A stretch of DNA of 64,000 nt from PALSA-894 sp963757565 (GCA_963757565.1 CAVWSB010000003.1:62001-126000); one strand, 5' to 3'. Numbered from the stretch's first letter, positions 39,066-49,489 are shown. Made by a program: numbers and translations. Notes: a model not told the origin generated them from the letters alone.

Positions 39066-39088
39066 TTGATCCTCCGTTTAGGGATCAA
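39066..39088. terminator. Hairpin between convergent response regulator and tail tube genes
   Basis: TTGATCC and GGATCAA form a 7-bp stem with a 9-base loop, spanning the tail tube stop codon. No T-run on the plus side. It could act as a shared terminator or RNA-stability element; weak. Confidence 0.35.
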
Positions 39089-39599
39089 CTTGCTCGCGCA
39101 CCGTCCAGGTGCCGAACTTGCCAAGAGCGTCAGCCAACGCCTCGCCTTCGATCTCGATGTTGCCCCACTCGTCCGAGATCGGATTGAGGCTCTTGCCGGG
39201 TTTGAAGGCGACTTTGAGCAGATGGATGTCCATCTGCGGACCGACCTCGTTGGTGCCTTCGTATTTGAGTTCGCCTTCGAACGAATTGCGCGAGTAGATG
39301 TCGATCACCTTGTTGCCGTCGACGTCCGTGCTGATGTCGCCGAGCAGGGCCATGGCGAGGTTGTCGGCAGTCCACTCGTCCATGACGAGGCGCACGGTCA
39401 TCTTCTTCTCGGTGACGACTTCCTTGTCCTTCTTCTTGACGCCCTCGCGCGAGGAGAAGTGCTCCAGCGTGGTCAGGTTGGGCGTGGTCTCGAGCTCGGT
39501 TACGTTGCCGAGATCACGGAAGGCACCTGCGCCGGTCGCCTTGAAACTAAGCTTGCCTTTGCCGACGTAGTAGTTGTCGGTCGAGGGAGAGACGGGCAT
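39078..39599 (-). CDS. Major tail tube protein
   Basis: 173 aa, intact. GGAGG lies 7 bp before ATG 39599 but only 1 bp before ATG 39605, so the second ATG (MPVSPSTDNYYVGKGKLSF) was chosen. Beta-rich sequence with GAFRDLGNVTELETTPNL and MTVRLVMDEWTADNLAMALLG, typical of siphovirus tail tube subunits, the position of lambda gpV. It would polymerise around the tape measure. Confidence 0.8.
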   Translation of the reverse strand: MPVSPSTDNYYVGKGKLSFKATGAGAFRDLGNVTELETTPNLTTLEHFSSREGVKKKDKEVVTEKKMTVRLVMDEWTADNLAMALLGDISTDVDGNKVIDIYSRNSFEGELKYEGTNEVGPQMDIHLLKVAFKPGKSLNPISDEWGNIEIEGEALADALGKFGTWTVREQVDP

Positions 39600-39624
39600 C
39601 TGCATGCCTCCTTCAGAGCGTTAG

Positions 39625-40072
39625 TCAGAGCTGGTCAGGGCGCAGCACGTAGGCGAACGCGAAGTGCACGCCCATGAAGCCTTCCATCGAGCGGCCATGG
39701 CCGAGATGCGTGCTGCAGCCGACGTAGCGAACGCGGCCGTTCGTCCCGGCGAGTGATCGCAAGCTGCGCGTCGGTGAGCACCGCCTTGACGAACTTGGCG
39801 CGCATCTCATTGAGAGCAGTGCCGACGCGTTCGGGAGTGCCGCCCAGCAGAATCAGCAGCCTCGGGTGTCATCTCGATGATGTTCGGAGCGCGGCCGGGG
39901 TGGTCCTTGCTCGTTGGCGCGCTCATCGGCGGTCTCGTCCGCGTCGAAGATCGCGATCGCGGGCCGCGTGCGTTCGGAGATTTCGTCCTGGTTGCGGACG
40001 GCAGTTTTGATTCCGGCAACGCTCGCCGGCGATCTCGACGAGCCGCGCCAGGATGGCTTCGCGCTTGTCCAT
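39625..40072 (-). CDS. Phage tail completion/minor tail protein, multiple frameshifts
   Basis: About 145 aa after repair. Starts MDKREAILARLVEIAG, overlapping the upstream stop (TGATG). Pieces read in three frames: VAGIKTAVRNQDEISERTRP, then KDHPGRAPNIIEMTPEA, then LNEMRAKFVKAVLTDAQL and finally the end EGFMGVHFAFAYVLRPDQL. Position between the gpFII-like gene and the tail tube matches lambda Z/U, tail terminator or completion proteins; assignment is by synteny. Confidence 0.55.
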
Positions 40073-40394
40073 CAGTCGCCCTGCATCAGGATCAGACGAA
40101 CGTCGGCCTCGTTCTCGATGAGGCTCTTGATGCGCCAGGTCGTGCCGGCCAGCGCGAGTCTGTCCGTCGACCAGGTCGTCCAACGCGATGCCGGCGGCCG
40201 CGAGCGCGGTGCGGCGGACGTCGGCGGCCGGCCGGATCGTCTGCACGCCGATCGGCGCTGTCGTCCTCGACGCTGACGCCCTTGGTGTTGTCGACCACGA
40301 CAAGATCGTAGGTGCTCGGCCCGATCGTCAGCACGGCCGGCTTTCCGAACGTGTCGTAGACCGGGCCAAGCACCAGGGCGTCGAAGTCGATCAT
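40072..40394 (-). CDS. Head-tail joining protein (lambda gpFII-like), frameshifted
   Basis: About 106 aa after repair. Starts MIDFDALVLGPVYDTFGKPA, with GPSTYDLVVVDNTKGVSVED in the middle; the repaired end reads LAGTTWRIKSLIENEADVRL. The short beta barrel after a variable start and the order capsid - this gene - tail genes fit gpFII. It begins 6 bp after the capsid stop. Confidence 0.65.
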
Positions 40395-40399
40395 CGGAT

Positions 40400-41426
40400 T
40401 CAGTTGCTGGTCAGGATCTTGACCGCGAGGCGCGGGCGCTTGTTGACCGGCAGCGGCGATGCCTCGGTCTTCACGTCGATGGCGCTGCCGTCCTGCCGCG
40501 CGATCTGCCGCGCATAGATCGGCAGCCCCATGGTGTTGACGGTCTCGATCAGGTTCGCCGGCGCCCCGTAGGTCACGAAGGTGTCCATGCGTGCCGAGCG
40601 GGAACGCGATGCCTTCGCCCGCCGGGATCAGGGTTTCGGTCGCGCCGGTCGAGAGCGTGACCGTGGCGTTGTATTCCTCGAACACGATGCCGGCGAACGG
40701 GAAGCGCCGGCGGGTGTCCTCGCGCAGCGGCTGCGCGCCGGTCGAGGAGAAGTACTTGTAGGCCTCCTCGACCTTGGCGTGGCCGATGAGCTTGTCGAAG
40801 AAGCCGGGCTGACCAGCGCCAGGACGCCGTTCATGGTCTCGCCCTTGAGCTCGGTCTCGACGTTGCGCAGCACCTCGCGGCATTTGGCCTGCACGTTGGT
40901 GCCGGCGGTGCCGAGCAGGAAGTCGACCGGACTGCTGCGCGAGGCCGAACTCGTCGAAGTAGTCGTAGAGCGCGACGCCGGCGCCATCCTTGACGACGCC
41001 GCGCAGCGCGTTGATCTCCATGTACTCCCGGGTCTGCGCGTGCTTCGCCCGCATGCGGGTGAGCTTGCGCTCCATCACGGTCGCAAGCGGATCGGCGGCG
41101 TCCGCGACGCCGAAGCCGCGGACGCCCTGGATGTCCTGCGGCGTGATGACGTCGTCGTGCGGGATCCACGGCACGCGTGAACGAGCGCATCGAGCGCGAT
41201 GTCGCGGTTGGCGACCGTCGCCGGGCCGCCCAGCGGCACCGTCGGCAGGAGGTTGAGCACGCCCTCGGCCTGCTCGATGATGACGCTGCGCTGGGTGACG
41301 CCCTCGAAGCGGAACAGGCCGAGCTCGCCCGAGCCGCGTGTAGATGTTGGGCAGGATGTTGATGGCGGTCGTCATCTCGGCAAGCGTGTAGCCGCCTGCG
41401 TCGAAAGGATTGATCATCGGGGCCAT
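40400..41426 (-). CDS. Major capsid protein (lambda gpE family), several frameshifts
   Basis: About 340 aa after repair. GAGGAGACCTC precedes the ATG (MAPMINPFDAGGYTLAEMT). Segments read across frames: EGVLNLLPTVPLGGPATVAN, VPWIPHDDVITPQDIQGVRG, RKLTRMRAKHAQTREYMEIN, GFFDKLIGHAKVEEAYKYF, RRFPFAGIVFEEYNATV and PIYARQIARQDGSAID. These are characteristic of the phage capsid E family, which forms the shell together with gpD. At least four frame changes occur, so the displayed gene could not be translated as is. Confidence 0.85.
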
Positions 41427-41503
41427 GAGGTCTCCTCGAAAATGGAGCGGGCCCCGACGGAGGTCCGTCGAGGCCCGGTTAGGCGATGGAGCGGGTGAGT
41501 GGA

Positions 41504-41895
41504 TCAGGCGGCGTCGCGCGGGACGATGCCGGCGGCGGCGAGCTGGACGTGTTTGGCGGTCTTCTCGGCGGCCTGGTCGACGGAGGCGTCGAAGACAAGC
41601 GCCGCCTTCGACACGATGGCGGGCCCGCGCGCCACGACCAGGCCGGTCTTGTCGGCCGCCGTCGCGTCGACGGCCTCGATCAGGACCGCGATGGCGGTCT
41701 CGGCGCCCTCGTCGCCGGTGACCTCAGCCGCGGGCGAGAGGCGATACTTGCCCGATGCCGTGATCTTGCCGAGCACCGAACCCAGCGCATAGTTCGGTGC
41801 CGGACTTCAGCGTGACGGTCTCGCGGCAGTAGTTGCCGTTGAGCTCGTACTTGAGCAGATCGCCGAGCGTCGGCGTCATCGTCAGCGACGGTCAT
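41504..41895 (-). CDS. Head decoration protein (lambda gpD-like), frameshifts near the start
   Basis: About 129 aa after repair. The C-terminal 90 residues are in one frame (LGKITASGKYRLSPAAEVTG ... AAAGIVPRDAA). Upstream, MTPTLGDLLKYELNGNYCRE is in another; an extra base in the codons after SGTE (near 41792) and possibly another near 41882 separate them. The GDLLKYE/NYCRETVTL opening and 'AVLIEAVDATAADK' core fit the HDPD decoration family, which trims and stabilises the capsid shell. Confidence 0.75.
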
Positions 41896-41923
41896 TGGGT
41901 GACTCCTCATGGTGTGAGGCTGC

Positions 41924-43242
41924 TCAGGCGCGTGCCGCGGCGGCGCGCTGCTTGCGCGCGCCGCACGATCGGGCTGTCTCCGCCGGCGGGCGTCGATGGC
42001 GCCGCCGCGATGACGCTCGTCGCCTCGGCGCGCGAGGCGAGCGTCTCGAGCACGGTGCGGCGCAGCGCTTCGGCCGAGATGCCCTTGCGCATCGCGTCCG
42101 CCGCATCGACCGTGACGCCGAGCCGGGCGGCTTGAGCGGCGAGCGCTGCGATCTCGGCGAATTCGGCGCGCAGTCGTTCGGCCGGATCAGGCTCGGGGTC
42201 GGCTCGGCCGCAGTCGAGCCGCGGCTGCAGGTGGGCGGGCGCCGGCTTCGGGAGTCAGCGGGCGGGCTGGCTCGGAAGCTTGCGGCTGCTGCGGCAGCAC
42301 GGCTGGCTCGCGCTGAATCTCGGTCTCAGTCTCGTTTGTCGCCATGGAGGTGCTCCTGTTGGTGTCGGGTTTGATCGGTGCGCGCTGTAGGCGAGTCGCG
42401 CGATCGAGTTCGGCCGCCATCTCGGCGATGGCGAGATCGAGCGTGCCGACGCCGGTCGGCGAGCCCGGCGCGGACCGCGAGGTCGCCGCGATAGATCGCG
42501 GCTTGCGTTCCGCGCACGGCCTCGACGGCTGATCCCGCGATTGGCAGCGACCAGCGCGCAGAACTCGCGCGTAGAGACGGTCGACATCGGCCTGGATGGT
42601 CGTCGCGCGCCCGCTGCGAGAGCGGCTCATGCGCATTGCCGTCGACCTTCTGCTCGCCCGCGAATACGAAGGTCCAGGCGAGACCCGGCCTGCGCGTCGG
42701 CCCCGCTCTCGTCGACATGGACCGCGACAACGCCGATCGAGCCGACCTCGCCGGTCGGGTCACATAGAGCCGGTCGGCCGTGCTGGCGATCGCGTAGGCG
42801 GCCGACAGCGCGCCCTCGTTCGCCACGGCCCAGAGCGGTTTCCGGCTTGCGGCCTTGATCGCGCCGATCTGTTCGACCAGGTCGAACAGACCGCCGACCT
42901 CGCCGCCGGGTGAGTCCACGTCCAGGATGACGCCGCGCACGCTCGGGTCGGCCATGGCGGCTGCGATCGCATCGCCGATGTCGGCGTAGGACGAGAAGCC
43001 CGCTGGCGGCGTCGAGATAGCCCGACGGCTGACGAGCGTGCCAATCACCGAGACGACCGCGATCCGCTCGACCGTGATCGACGATCTGCTCGAGCAGGCT
43101 CGGGATCGGTCTCGCGAGGCAAGCAGAGCGCCGCTCCGGCAAGCCGCGGCGCGAGCACGCCGAGGATCACGTCGAGCTTGCCGCGCGCGATCATCAGCGG
43201 CGTCCCGAACACGCGGGACGCCACGTGCGGAAGGTCAATCAT
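41924..43242 (-). CDS. S49-family prohead protease with scaffold-like C-terminus (lambda gpC/Nu3), several frameshifts
   Basis: About 440 aa after repair. The ATG overlaps the portal stop (ATGA): MIDLPHVASRVFGTPLMIAR. The protease core shows VRGVILDVDSPGGEVGGLFD, the S49 nucleophile region VANEGALSAAYAIASTADRL and TGEVGSIGVVAVHVDESGAD. The C-terminal 150 residues are Ala/Glu/Arg-rich and helical (MATNETETEIQREP onward, ending VRRARKQRAAAARA), as in internal scaffolds. It would cleave scaffold and portal during head maturation. At least four frame changes. Confidence 0.8.
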
Positions 43243-44733
43243 GTATCGGGCTCGTTTAGGTCTGCTTCGGCGTCCGACGTCGGCTTGCGCATCGCTGGCC
43301 GCCGGAGCACGCAACTTGCGGCGGCGGCGTGACCCGAAGGTCAGACCGAGCGACTTCTCGCGCGCCTTGTCGGCGGCGATCTCGCCATCGACCTGCTCGG
43401 CGTCGTAGCCGCGCTCGGCCAGCGCCTGCGTGCGGCTCTTGAGGCCGGCATCGATCTGCTCGATCTCGGCGCGCGCGTCCTTGAGCGGATCGACCCAGTC
43501 CCATTTCGGCGGCAGCCAGCCGCAAGCCAGATACTGCGCGGCGGCGCTGATCGTAGTCGGGAAGCGTCAGCGCGCCGGCAAGCACCGCGGTGTCCATCCA
43601 GCGCGCCCAAACCTGCCGGCACAGCTGCCAGACGATGACGGCATGCTGGTAGGCCTCGATGCGTCGGCGGAATTCCAGCAGCGCCAGGCGCGAGTTCGAG
43701 TAGTTCGCCTTGAGCATGTCGTTCGACAGATACGCGTAGGGCACGCCGAGCGCGGCCGAGACCTGCAGCAGCGTGCGGTACTGAAACGGTTCGTAGGTCT
43801 GACCCGACGTCCGCGGGCGCCGAGGTCTGCACCTCCTCGCCAGGCTCGAGCATCGTGATCTGGCCCGGCTGCAGATCGATCGTGCGCTCGTCGTTCTCGT
43901 CGCGGCCTTCGACCGCATCGAGCGGTTCGGTCGGCGCCGGCGTCGTGATGAACAGCGCGTGCATCGCCGCGACCTTCTTCCGGTCGAGCTCCGCGTCGTC
44001 ATACTGATCGAGCAGGAAGAGCTTCACGATGCCGGCCGCGAAGCGCGAGACGCCGCGCAGCTGCCCGGCATCGACCGGATCGATGACGTGCACGATCTCG
44101 AATGCCGGGACGCGTACGATCTCGCCGGCAAGCCCTGGATCGGTCATGTCGCCCGGGTGCCGGCGCAGGAAGTGGTAGGCGACACGCCGACCGATCGCAT
44201 CGAACTCGATGCCCTGCCGGATCACGTTGCCGCTCGCCAGGACCTCGTTGCGGTTGAGCGGCAGCATCTCCGAAGGGATCATCTGCAGCTGCAGCGGTAC
44301 CGTCAGGCCGTCTTGCGGACGGCGCGGCCGGAAGCGGAAGAACACCTCGCCGGCAATGAACACCTCGCGTGCGGCGCGGCGCTGCAACCCGTAGAAGTCC
44401 GTGAAGCCCTCAGCGTCGGCCTCGTCGGTCCAGTCGAGCCAGAGCTGCTGGACCTCCGCCTTAAGCGCAGGGGTTCTTGATCAGTGAAGACGGCTTGATG
44501 CCGGCGCCGACCACATTGCCGGCCCAGCTTTCGATCGCGTTGGCCGCATAGCCGTTGTTGCGAACCAGCCAGCGAGCGCGCGCCGTGATATCGGGTCCGG
44601 CCGCTGCGATCAGCGTGTTGAGATGGGCCCGGCTCGGCTGGAAGCCTTTGAGCCGGCGGTTCGCGAGTCCTGCCTCGAACCCGCCAATGAACGCCCCGAC
44701 CCGGCGTCGGAGGTGTTTCAACGAGGCGAGCAC
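43239..44733 (-). CDS. Portal protein (lambda gpB family), several frameshifts
   Basis: About 495 aa after repair. GTG 44733 (MLASLKHLRRRVGAFIGGFE) follows the gpW stop by 5 bp. Family segments: RARWLVRNNGYAANAIESWA and GNVVGAGIKPS, VFFRFRPRRPQDGLTVPLQL, MIPSEMLPLNRN, FEIVHVIDPVDAGQLRGVSR, then PYAYLSNDMLKANYSNSRLA and CRQVWARWMD. It forms the dodecameric ring through which DNA is packaged. The end DLNEPDT overlaps the protease start. Lambda-type rather than HK97-type portal. Confidence 0.85.
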
Positions 44734-44738
44734 GTGCG

Positions 44739-44952
44739 TTACAGTCCCTTGCGAGGCGGACGTGAGGATTCGGCGGCGACGACCGCCCTCGCTGGCCGTT
44801 GCGATCCGCCGTTCCAGATCCGTGAGAGCAGATGCCATCTCGGCATCGGTCGCGTAGGTGACGCGCTGGCCTTCGATCTCGACGGTGCGCACGCCGCGGA
44901 AACGCGCCGCGAGCAGCGCATCGCGTTGCGTCGTCATTTCGTCAAGCGTCAT
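44739..44952 (-). CDS. Head-tail joining protein gpW, one frameshift
   Basis: About 70 aa after repair. MTLDEMTTQRDALLAARFRG followed by VRTVEIEGQRVTYATDAEMA matches the gpW family (two helices and a hairpin). The extra base lies in CTTGCGAGG near 44751; removing it gives the end SASKGL and TAA 44739. Without repair the frame runs into the portal gene, giving an artificial fusion. Sits between terminase and portal as in lambda. Confidence 0.8.
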
Positions 44953-44997
44953 GATCAGCTCAGATAGCTCGATCGGAACACGCGCCGCGCGCGCGAC

Positions 44998-46918
44998 TCA
45001 GGTCTGCGCCGCGACGACGCCGGCGACAATTTCGGCGGCCGTATCGCTTGGCTCTGCGTCCTGCGTAGCTGCTGAACCGACCTGGCGTTCGAGGTCGCGC
45101 CACATCGCTTCGGTCCAACGATCGGCACCGGCAATCCATGCCGCGGCGCGCGCGTAGACACGGCAGTCGAGCGCCTCATTGCGTTCGCGCAGCTTCTGCC
45201 ATTCGAGCCGGCTGAAGCCGCGCTTTGTTTTGATCGTGACGAGCTGCTCGGCGACGAGCTGCTTGACCCATTCGGCCTCGGTGCCGGCAGGCAGGTGCAC
45301 GTATCCGGCCGGCGCTCTCGCGCCTTCGGCGGCTTCCTCGTCGGTTGGCCTGGTGAGGCGCAGGAAACGATAGGTCTCGCTCTTGAAGGTCGCGACCGCG
45401 ATCGTCCAAAGCCGCGCACCGCGGCGCAGCTTCTTGCCGCCTTCGGTGACATCAACGTGCGTCGGCCCCGCGACCGGCGCCGATCGATTGAAGCCCTCGA
45501 CGCCTTTGATGGGCGCGACCTGCGCGTGCCCCATGCGCCGCGCCCAGGCGTAGACAGCGGGACTTTCGTAGCCGGTATCGATCGCGAGCTTGGCGAGACC
45601 GAGCTGCGTGCCACCGGCGTGCAGCCACGTGCGACCGAGCAGGAGCGCAAGCTCGTCCCAGGTCTCGGCATGCTCGGGTCCGCCGTCGATGACGATGTGA
45701 TCGACGAGCCAGCTCTCGAGACCGCGCCCCCACGCCCAGATGTCGACCTCGATGCGGTCCTTCTGGACGTCGGCGCCCGCCGTCAGGAACAGCCCGCCGC
45801 GCGGGACCGTTCCGATCTGCCAACGGCTCGCGTCGCTCATAGAGACGCTGCCAGTCCGGGGCTTCGCCGGTCTCGATCCAGGTCTCGCCGAGCACGCTGT
45901 TCTTGAAGCTGCGCTTCGCCTCGTCGGTGGTCGCGGCTTCCCACAGCGCGCGCGATGTGCTCCCACGAAAACCAGCCAACCGGCGAATAGAGCGCCGAGA
46001 TATGGAATCCGATCGTGCCGGGATCCTGCGCTTGCAGCGGTCGGACCGCCATTCGCCAGCCGCGAGCATCGCGGTCTTATGGTGCTCCTCGATCCGGCCG
46101 TCGCAGGCACGCACATATATAATGAGTGGTCTCCGGCCGGCCCTTCTCCCAGCGCAGCCGCTCGAACCTAAGCCATTGCATCTCCTGGCAGTGCGGGCAG
46201 GGGACGAAGTACCGCCGCTGATCGGACGCCTCGTACTCGCGCTCGATCCGCGAGAGCCCGTGGATCGTCGGCGTCGAGCCGAGCAGGACCTTCGACCGCC
46301 ACGAGAAGGTCCGCGTTCGAGCTTCGGCAAGCGCGACCGGATCGCCTTCCTCGTCGGCCGACGGCGGATAGGCATCCACCTCGTCGAGGAACAGGTAGCG
46401 CGCCGGCATCGAGCGCAGGCCGACCGCGCTGTTGGCGCCGGTGATGACCAGCAAACCGGCCGGAAACTCCTTCGACAGCACCGTGTTGCCGGCGTCGCGC
46501 GAGCGCGCCGGCTTCACGCGCTCCCGCAGCGCCGGGCTTTCGCTGATCAGCGGATCGATGCGTTGGCGCGAGAAGCGCTTGGCAAGCTCGACGGTCGGCT
46601 GCACCGCCAGCATCGGCCCGGGCGCGTGGTGGATGACGTAGCCGATCCAGTTGTTGCCGGCCTCCGTGAAGCCGACTTGCGCCGACTTCATCACCACGAC
46701 GCGCCGCGTCGGGTTCGATCGGCGACAGCGCGTCGATGATCTGCCCGGATGTAGGGCGTGCGATCGGTGCGATAACGTCCGGGCTCGGCCGAGGCACGCG
46801 GGCTCAGCAGTCGGTGTCGATCCGCCCACTCCGAAACCGTGAGCGCCGGATCGGGCAGCAGCCCGTCGCGCCAAGCCTGGCCAAGCTCATCGGCGCCGTC
46901 GAACCCAAACGAGCTCAT
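44998..46918 (-). CDS. Terminase large subunit (GpA family), multiple frameshifts
   Basis: About 640 aa after repair. Packages DNA and cuts cohesive ends. N-terminus MSSFGFDGADELGQAWRDGL, then LTVSEWADRHRLLSPRASAE, VVVMKSAQVGFTEAGNNWIG (Walker-type region), NTVLSKEFPAGLLVITGANS, YLFLDEVDAYPPSADEEGDP (Walker B Asp-Glu), LLGSTPTIHGLSRIEREYEA (motif C-like) and a nuclease domain with LFLTAGADVQKDRIEV and LAIDTGYESPAVYAWAR. At least five frame changes. ATGA overlap with the small subunit. A GpA-type enzyme predicts cos packaging. Confidence 0.88.
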
Positions 46919-47476
46919 CTGAACTCAGGTCGGATCTCGGCGAGTTCGGCGAGGTGACCGCGGACATGCGTTTCTACGAGCTTTCTGAACCGCATGGGCG
47001 TCGACGCCGAGATCGGCCGCCATCAGTGCGGCGACACGCGCCGGCCAGTTGAGCCACGAATCTCGTTCCTCGCGCGCCAGGCGAAACACCATCGCGGTGG
47101 CTCGCGCGCGATCGACGAGTTCTCCCTTCATCCGCTGCAGCCGCAGTCGTGCGAGATGCGCCTTGGCGATCTCGTGCGCGGTGCGCGCCTGGACGAAGGT
47201 GACGTTCGAACCCGCCGGAAGCCCTTGCTCCTTCAGCGTCTCTCGTACCGAGCCGAGTGCTGCGTCCGCGACCGGCTTCAGATTTTCCGAGCCCGCTCGC
47301 TTTGGCGCCGACTTGGCGCGACCTGGATCGGTCGAGCGTTGCCATGCGGCGTCCGCCTTAGCGGTTTCAATCGTGCCGTCTGACTCGACTGGGACGCGTC
47401 CAGCCTTGATGGCGCGCATCACCGCGACATGGCTGACGCCGCGGTGACGCGCATAGGCGCGGATCGAAAGACCCAT
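46915..47476 (-). CDS. Terminase small subunit (Nu1-like), one frameshift at the 3' end
   Basis: About 186 aa. Starts MGLSIRAYARHRGVSHVAVM, a winged-helix DNA-binding start, with the tail helix VQARTAHEIAKAHLARLRLQ and RMKGELVDRARATAMVFRLA known from Nu1-type or 'terminase small' proteins. One extra base near 46986 breaks the frame; without it the end reads AVRKLVETHVRGHLAELAEI and stops by ATGA overlap with the large subunit. It recognises the packaging site. First gene of the late operon. Confidence 0.75.
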
Positions 47477-47657
47477 TGTCGTCCATGTTGTCAGTGACTT
47501 AAGTCGAATTGGTCGGATTTCATTAACCTCACGACGCTGATCTATCCCGCCCCGGCACGCTCAAATTGGATCAAAGCGGGCGCGAGATACTTGTCTTCGT
47601 GCGACTGGCGCTCATTTCGGTCCTGGCCAGGCATTCTCAATCAATTGGAAACGCCAA

Positions 47658-48038
47658 ATGCAGCTCCAGTCGATAGCCTCGCCAGTCGTTCTCGTGGTTG
47701 AGGATGATATGCTTCTGCGCATGAAAGCCGTCGATATGGTCGAAGATGCCGGCTACCAGGCGGTGGAAGCTGTCGACGCGGATGAAGCTGTCGAGATCCT
47801 GGAGTCGCGCTCTGACATTGCACTGCTATTCACCGACATTCAGATGCCGGGCAGCATGGATGGGATAAAGCTGGCACACGCCGTTCATGATCGCTGGCCG
47901 CCGATCAAGATCATTCTGGTATCGGGGCAACTGAAGCGCGCCAATATCGACATCCCGGCTGAAAGCCGCTTTTTCGGAAAACCGCTGGAATCCGCCGCAA
48001 TGATTGCCGAGATGCAGAATTTGATCGGTCGCGCATAG
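47658..48038 (+). CDS. Receiver-only response regulator
   Basis: 126 aa CheY-like domain: acidic pair in VLVVEDDMLLR, acceptor Asp in LLFTDIQMPGSMDG, Ser in IILVSGQ and Lys in FFGKPLE. No output domain. It precedes an HWE-type kinase by 104 bp on the same strand, so the two probably form one phosphorelay. Similar in layout to, but only distantly like, the receiver at 38658. It is divergent from the terminase operon. Confidence 0.92.
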   Translation: MQLQSIASPVVLVVEDDMLLRMKAVDMVEDAGYQAVEAVDADEAVEILESRSDIALLFTDIQMPGSMDGIKLAHAVHDRWPPIKIILVSGQLKRANIDIPAESRFFGKPLESAAMIAEMQNLIGRA

Positions 48039-48142
48039 GTTTGGCGGCACCGAGGCCGTTTTGGACCTGATCGGTCGACGCTACCGGCGCACCTGTCCCA
48101 ATCGTGTGCACGGTACCTCACTTATGCTGCTAGTGTGCGAAC

Positions 48143-48931
48143 ATGCAGGAGATCGATCTTCGCCAGGGACAATCTGACCAAGCGGGTGGCTTAGCGCCGC
48201 CCCACGACATCTTGGAGGCAGAAAACGTCAGCCTTCGATTGCTGCTGGTACAGGCTGAAATCAACGCTCAGGGCTTGCTTGCCAAGGCAGGCATCGAAGC
48301 CAAGGAGCGCGAGGCGTCCGACAAGCTTCAAAAGCTGATCCTCGAAGAACTCCATCATCGCATCAAGAACACCCTTGCGACCGTCAGCGCCATCACGTCC
48401 CAAAGCCTGCGCAACACGACAGACACCAAGCTGGCGCAGCAGGCAATTGATGGCCGGTTGCAGGCGCTTGGCCGGGCACATGACTTGCTCATGCAGGCCC
48501 GCTGGACGAGTGCTGATCTTGGGCAGATCGTTCGAGCGGCGACCACTCCGTTTGACAACGCCGTGGTATCGAAGTTCTCGATCGAGGGGCCAGAGATCCA
48601 GATCACTTCCGGCGCGGTCATCGCGATCGCGATGACGCTCAACGAGCTCTGCACCAATACGACTAAGTTTGGCGCGCTTTCGATCCCTACCGGCCGCGTC
48701 CACCTTTCGTGGACAGTCGATTACCCGACGCATCGCCTCCAACTTGCTTGGGTTGAAAAAGATGGCCCCGAGGTTCATGTCCCGGCGAGCCGGAGCTTTG
48801 GAACGCGGTTGGTCGAGACCTTGGGCAGGCAGCTAAAGGGCATTGTCCTGCTGACTTATGAGCCCAGCGGTTTTGTTTATCGGCTCGATGTCCCGCTCGC
48901 CTCGCTAACGGTCGCTACGACTAGCGACTGA
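48143..48931 (+). CDS. HWE/HisKA_2-type sensor histidine kinase, cytoplasmic
   Basis: 262 aa. A short N-terminal coiled coil (about residues 20-70) takes the place of a sensor domain. The phospho-acceptor His is in LEELHHRIKNTLATVSAI, and the ATP-binding region has AMTLNELCTNTTKFGALS (N-box) and LQLAWVEKDGP (the W-x-E motif), then GFGT-like SFGTRLVETLGRQL. These define the HWE group common in rhizobia. No membrane segment. Probably phosphorylates the receiver encoded just upstream. GSR-type phosphorelays use such kinases, but no PhyR or anti-sigma partner is seen here. Confidence 0.9.
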   Translation: MQEIDLRQGQSDQAGGLAPPHDILEAENVSLRLLLVQAEINAQGLLAKAGIEAKEREASDKLQKLILEELHHRIKNTLATVSAITSQSLRNTTDTKLAQQAIDGRLQALGRAHDLLMQARWTSADLGQIVRAATTPFDNAVVSKFSIEGPEIQITSGAVIAIAMTLNELCTNTTKFGALSIPTGRVHLSWTVDYPTHRLQLAWVEKDGPEVHVPASRSFGTRLVETLGRQLKGIVLLTYEPSGFVYRLDVPLASLTVATTSD

Positions 48932-49115
48932 GCCCGCGCGACTGCCCGAGAAACAACGTTCATTCTGCGCCTGCGCTGGACAAAGCAATCAAATGATCAG
49001 CGATTTCGCTTGGCTTGCCTCCGGATCAGAGCATGTATCGCGTCACGCCCCGCCGCTCGGGGCTCCGGTCAGTAGAAGGGTCGCGATCATCGCGGCCCGT
49101 TACAAGGAGCCCAAC

Positions 49116-49394
49116 ATGGCCAAGGCGAAATCCCACAAGTCCACCGCGAAGAAGCAGAAGCGAGCGACCGCGAGCAAGGCACCGGCTAAGCGCGCGAACA
49201 CCAAGCAGACCCAACTGATTGCGATGCTCCAACGTCCTGATGGCGCGACAATCGACGAGATCGTCAAGAAGCTCGAGTGGCAGTCGCACACAGTGCGCGG
49301 GGCCATGGCGGGCGCACTAAAGAAGCGGCTCAAGCTCAAGGTCGAGTCCGAGAAGATCGAGGGCCGAGGTCGCGTCTATCGCATCGCGGCCTAG
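49116..49394 (+). CDS. DUF3489 family protein
   Basis: 92 aa. The first 30 residues are a Lys/Ala-rich tail (MAKAKSHKSTAKKQKRATAS), followed by the DUF3489 core: TKQTQLIAMLQRPDGATIDE, then WQSHTVRGAMAGALKKRL and GRGRVYRIA. The core is a winged-helix-like fold. In alphaproteobacteria the gene is often found next to site-specific recombinases in mobile elements, which are not present here. AAGGAG lies 7 bp before the ATG. Confidence 0.82.
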   Translation: MAKAKSHKSTAKKQKRATASKAPAKRANTKQTQLIAMLQRPDGATIDEIVKKLEWQSHTVRGAMAGALKKRLKLKVESEKIEGRGRVYRIAA

Positions 49395-49489
49395 CCCTTG
49401 CGCTTCGGAGTCGACGAACTCCTGACCGGTGGCAGCGTGCGTGGCGCTCTGCCGCCGGTCAAGTTTCGGCTGGCCTGGCTTCTCTTTGC

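Noticed and set aside
44461..44952. A gpW-portal fusion protein
   Set aside because: Removing one base near 44751 gives a normal gpW stop and a separate portal start.
34447..46918. Many separate overlapping phage ORFs as distinct genes
   Set aside because: They are pieces of single genes split by one-base shifts; the family motifs continue across frames.
24063..47476. Canonical RcGTA-type gene transfer agent
   Set aside because: Only the holin is GTA-type; portal, capsid and terminase are lambda-like and replication genes are present.
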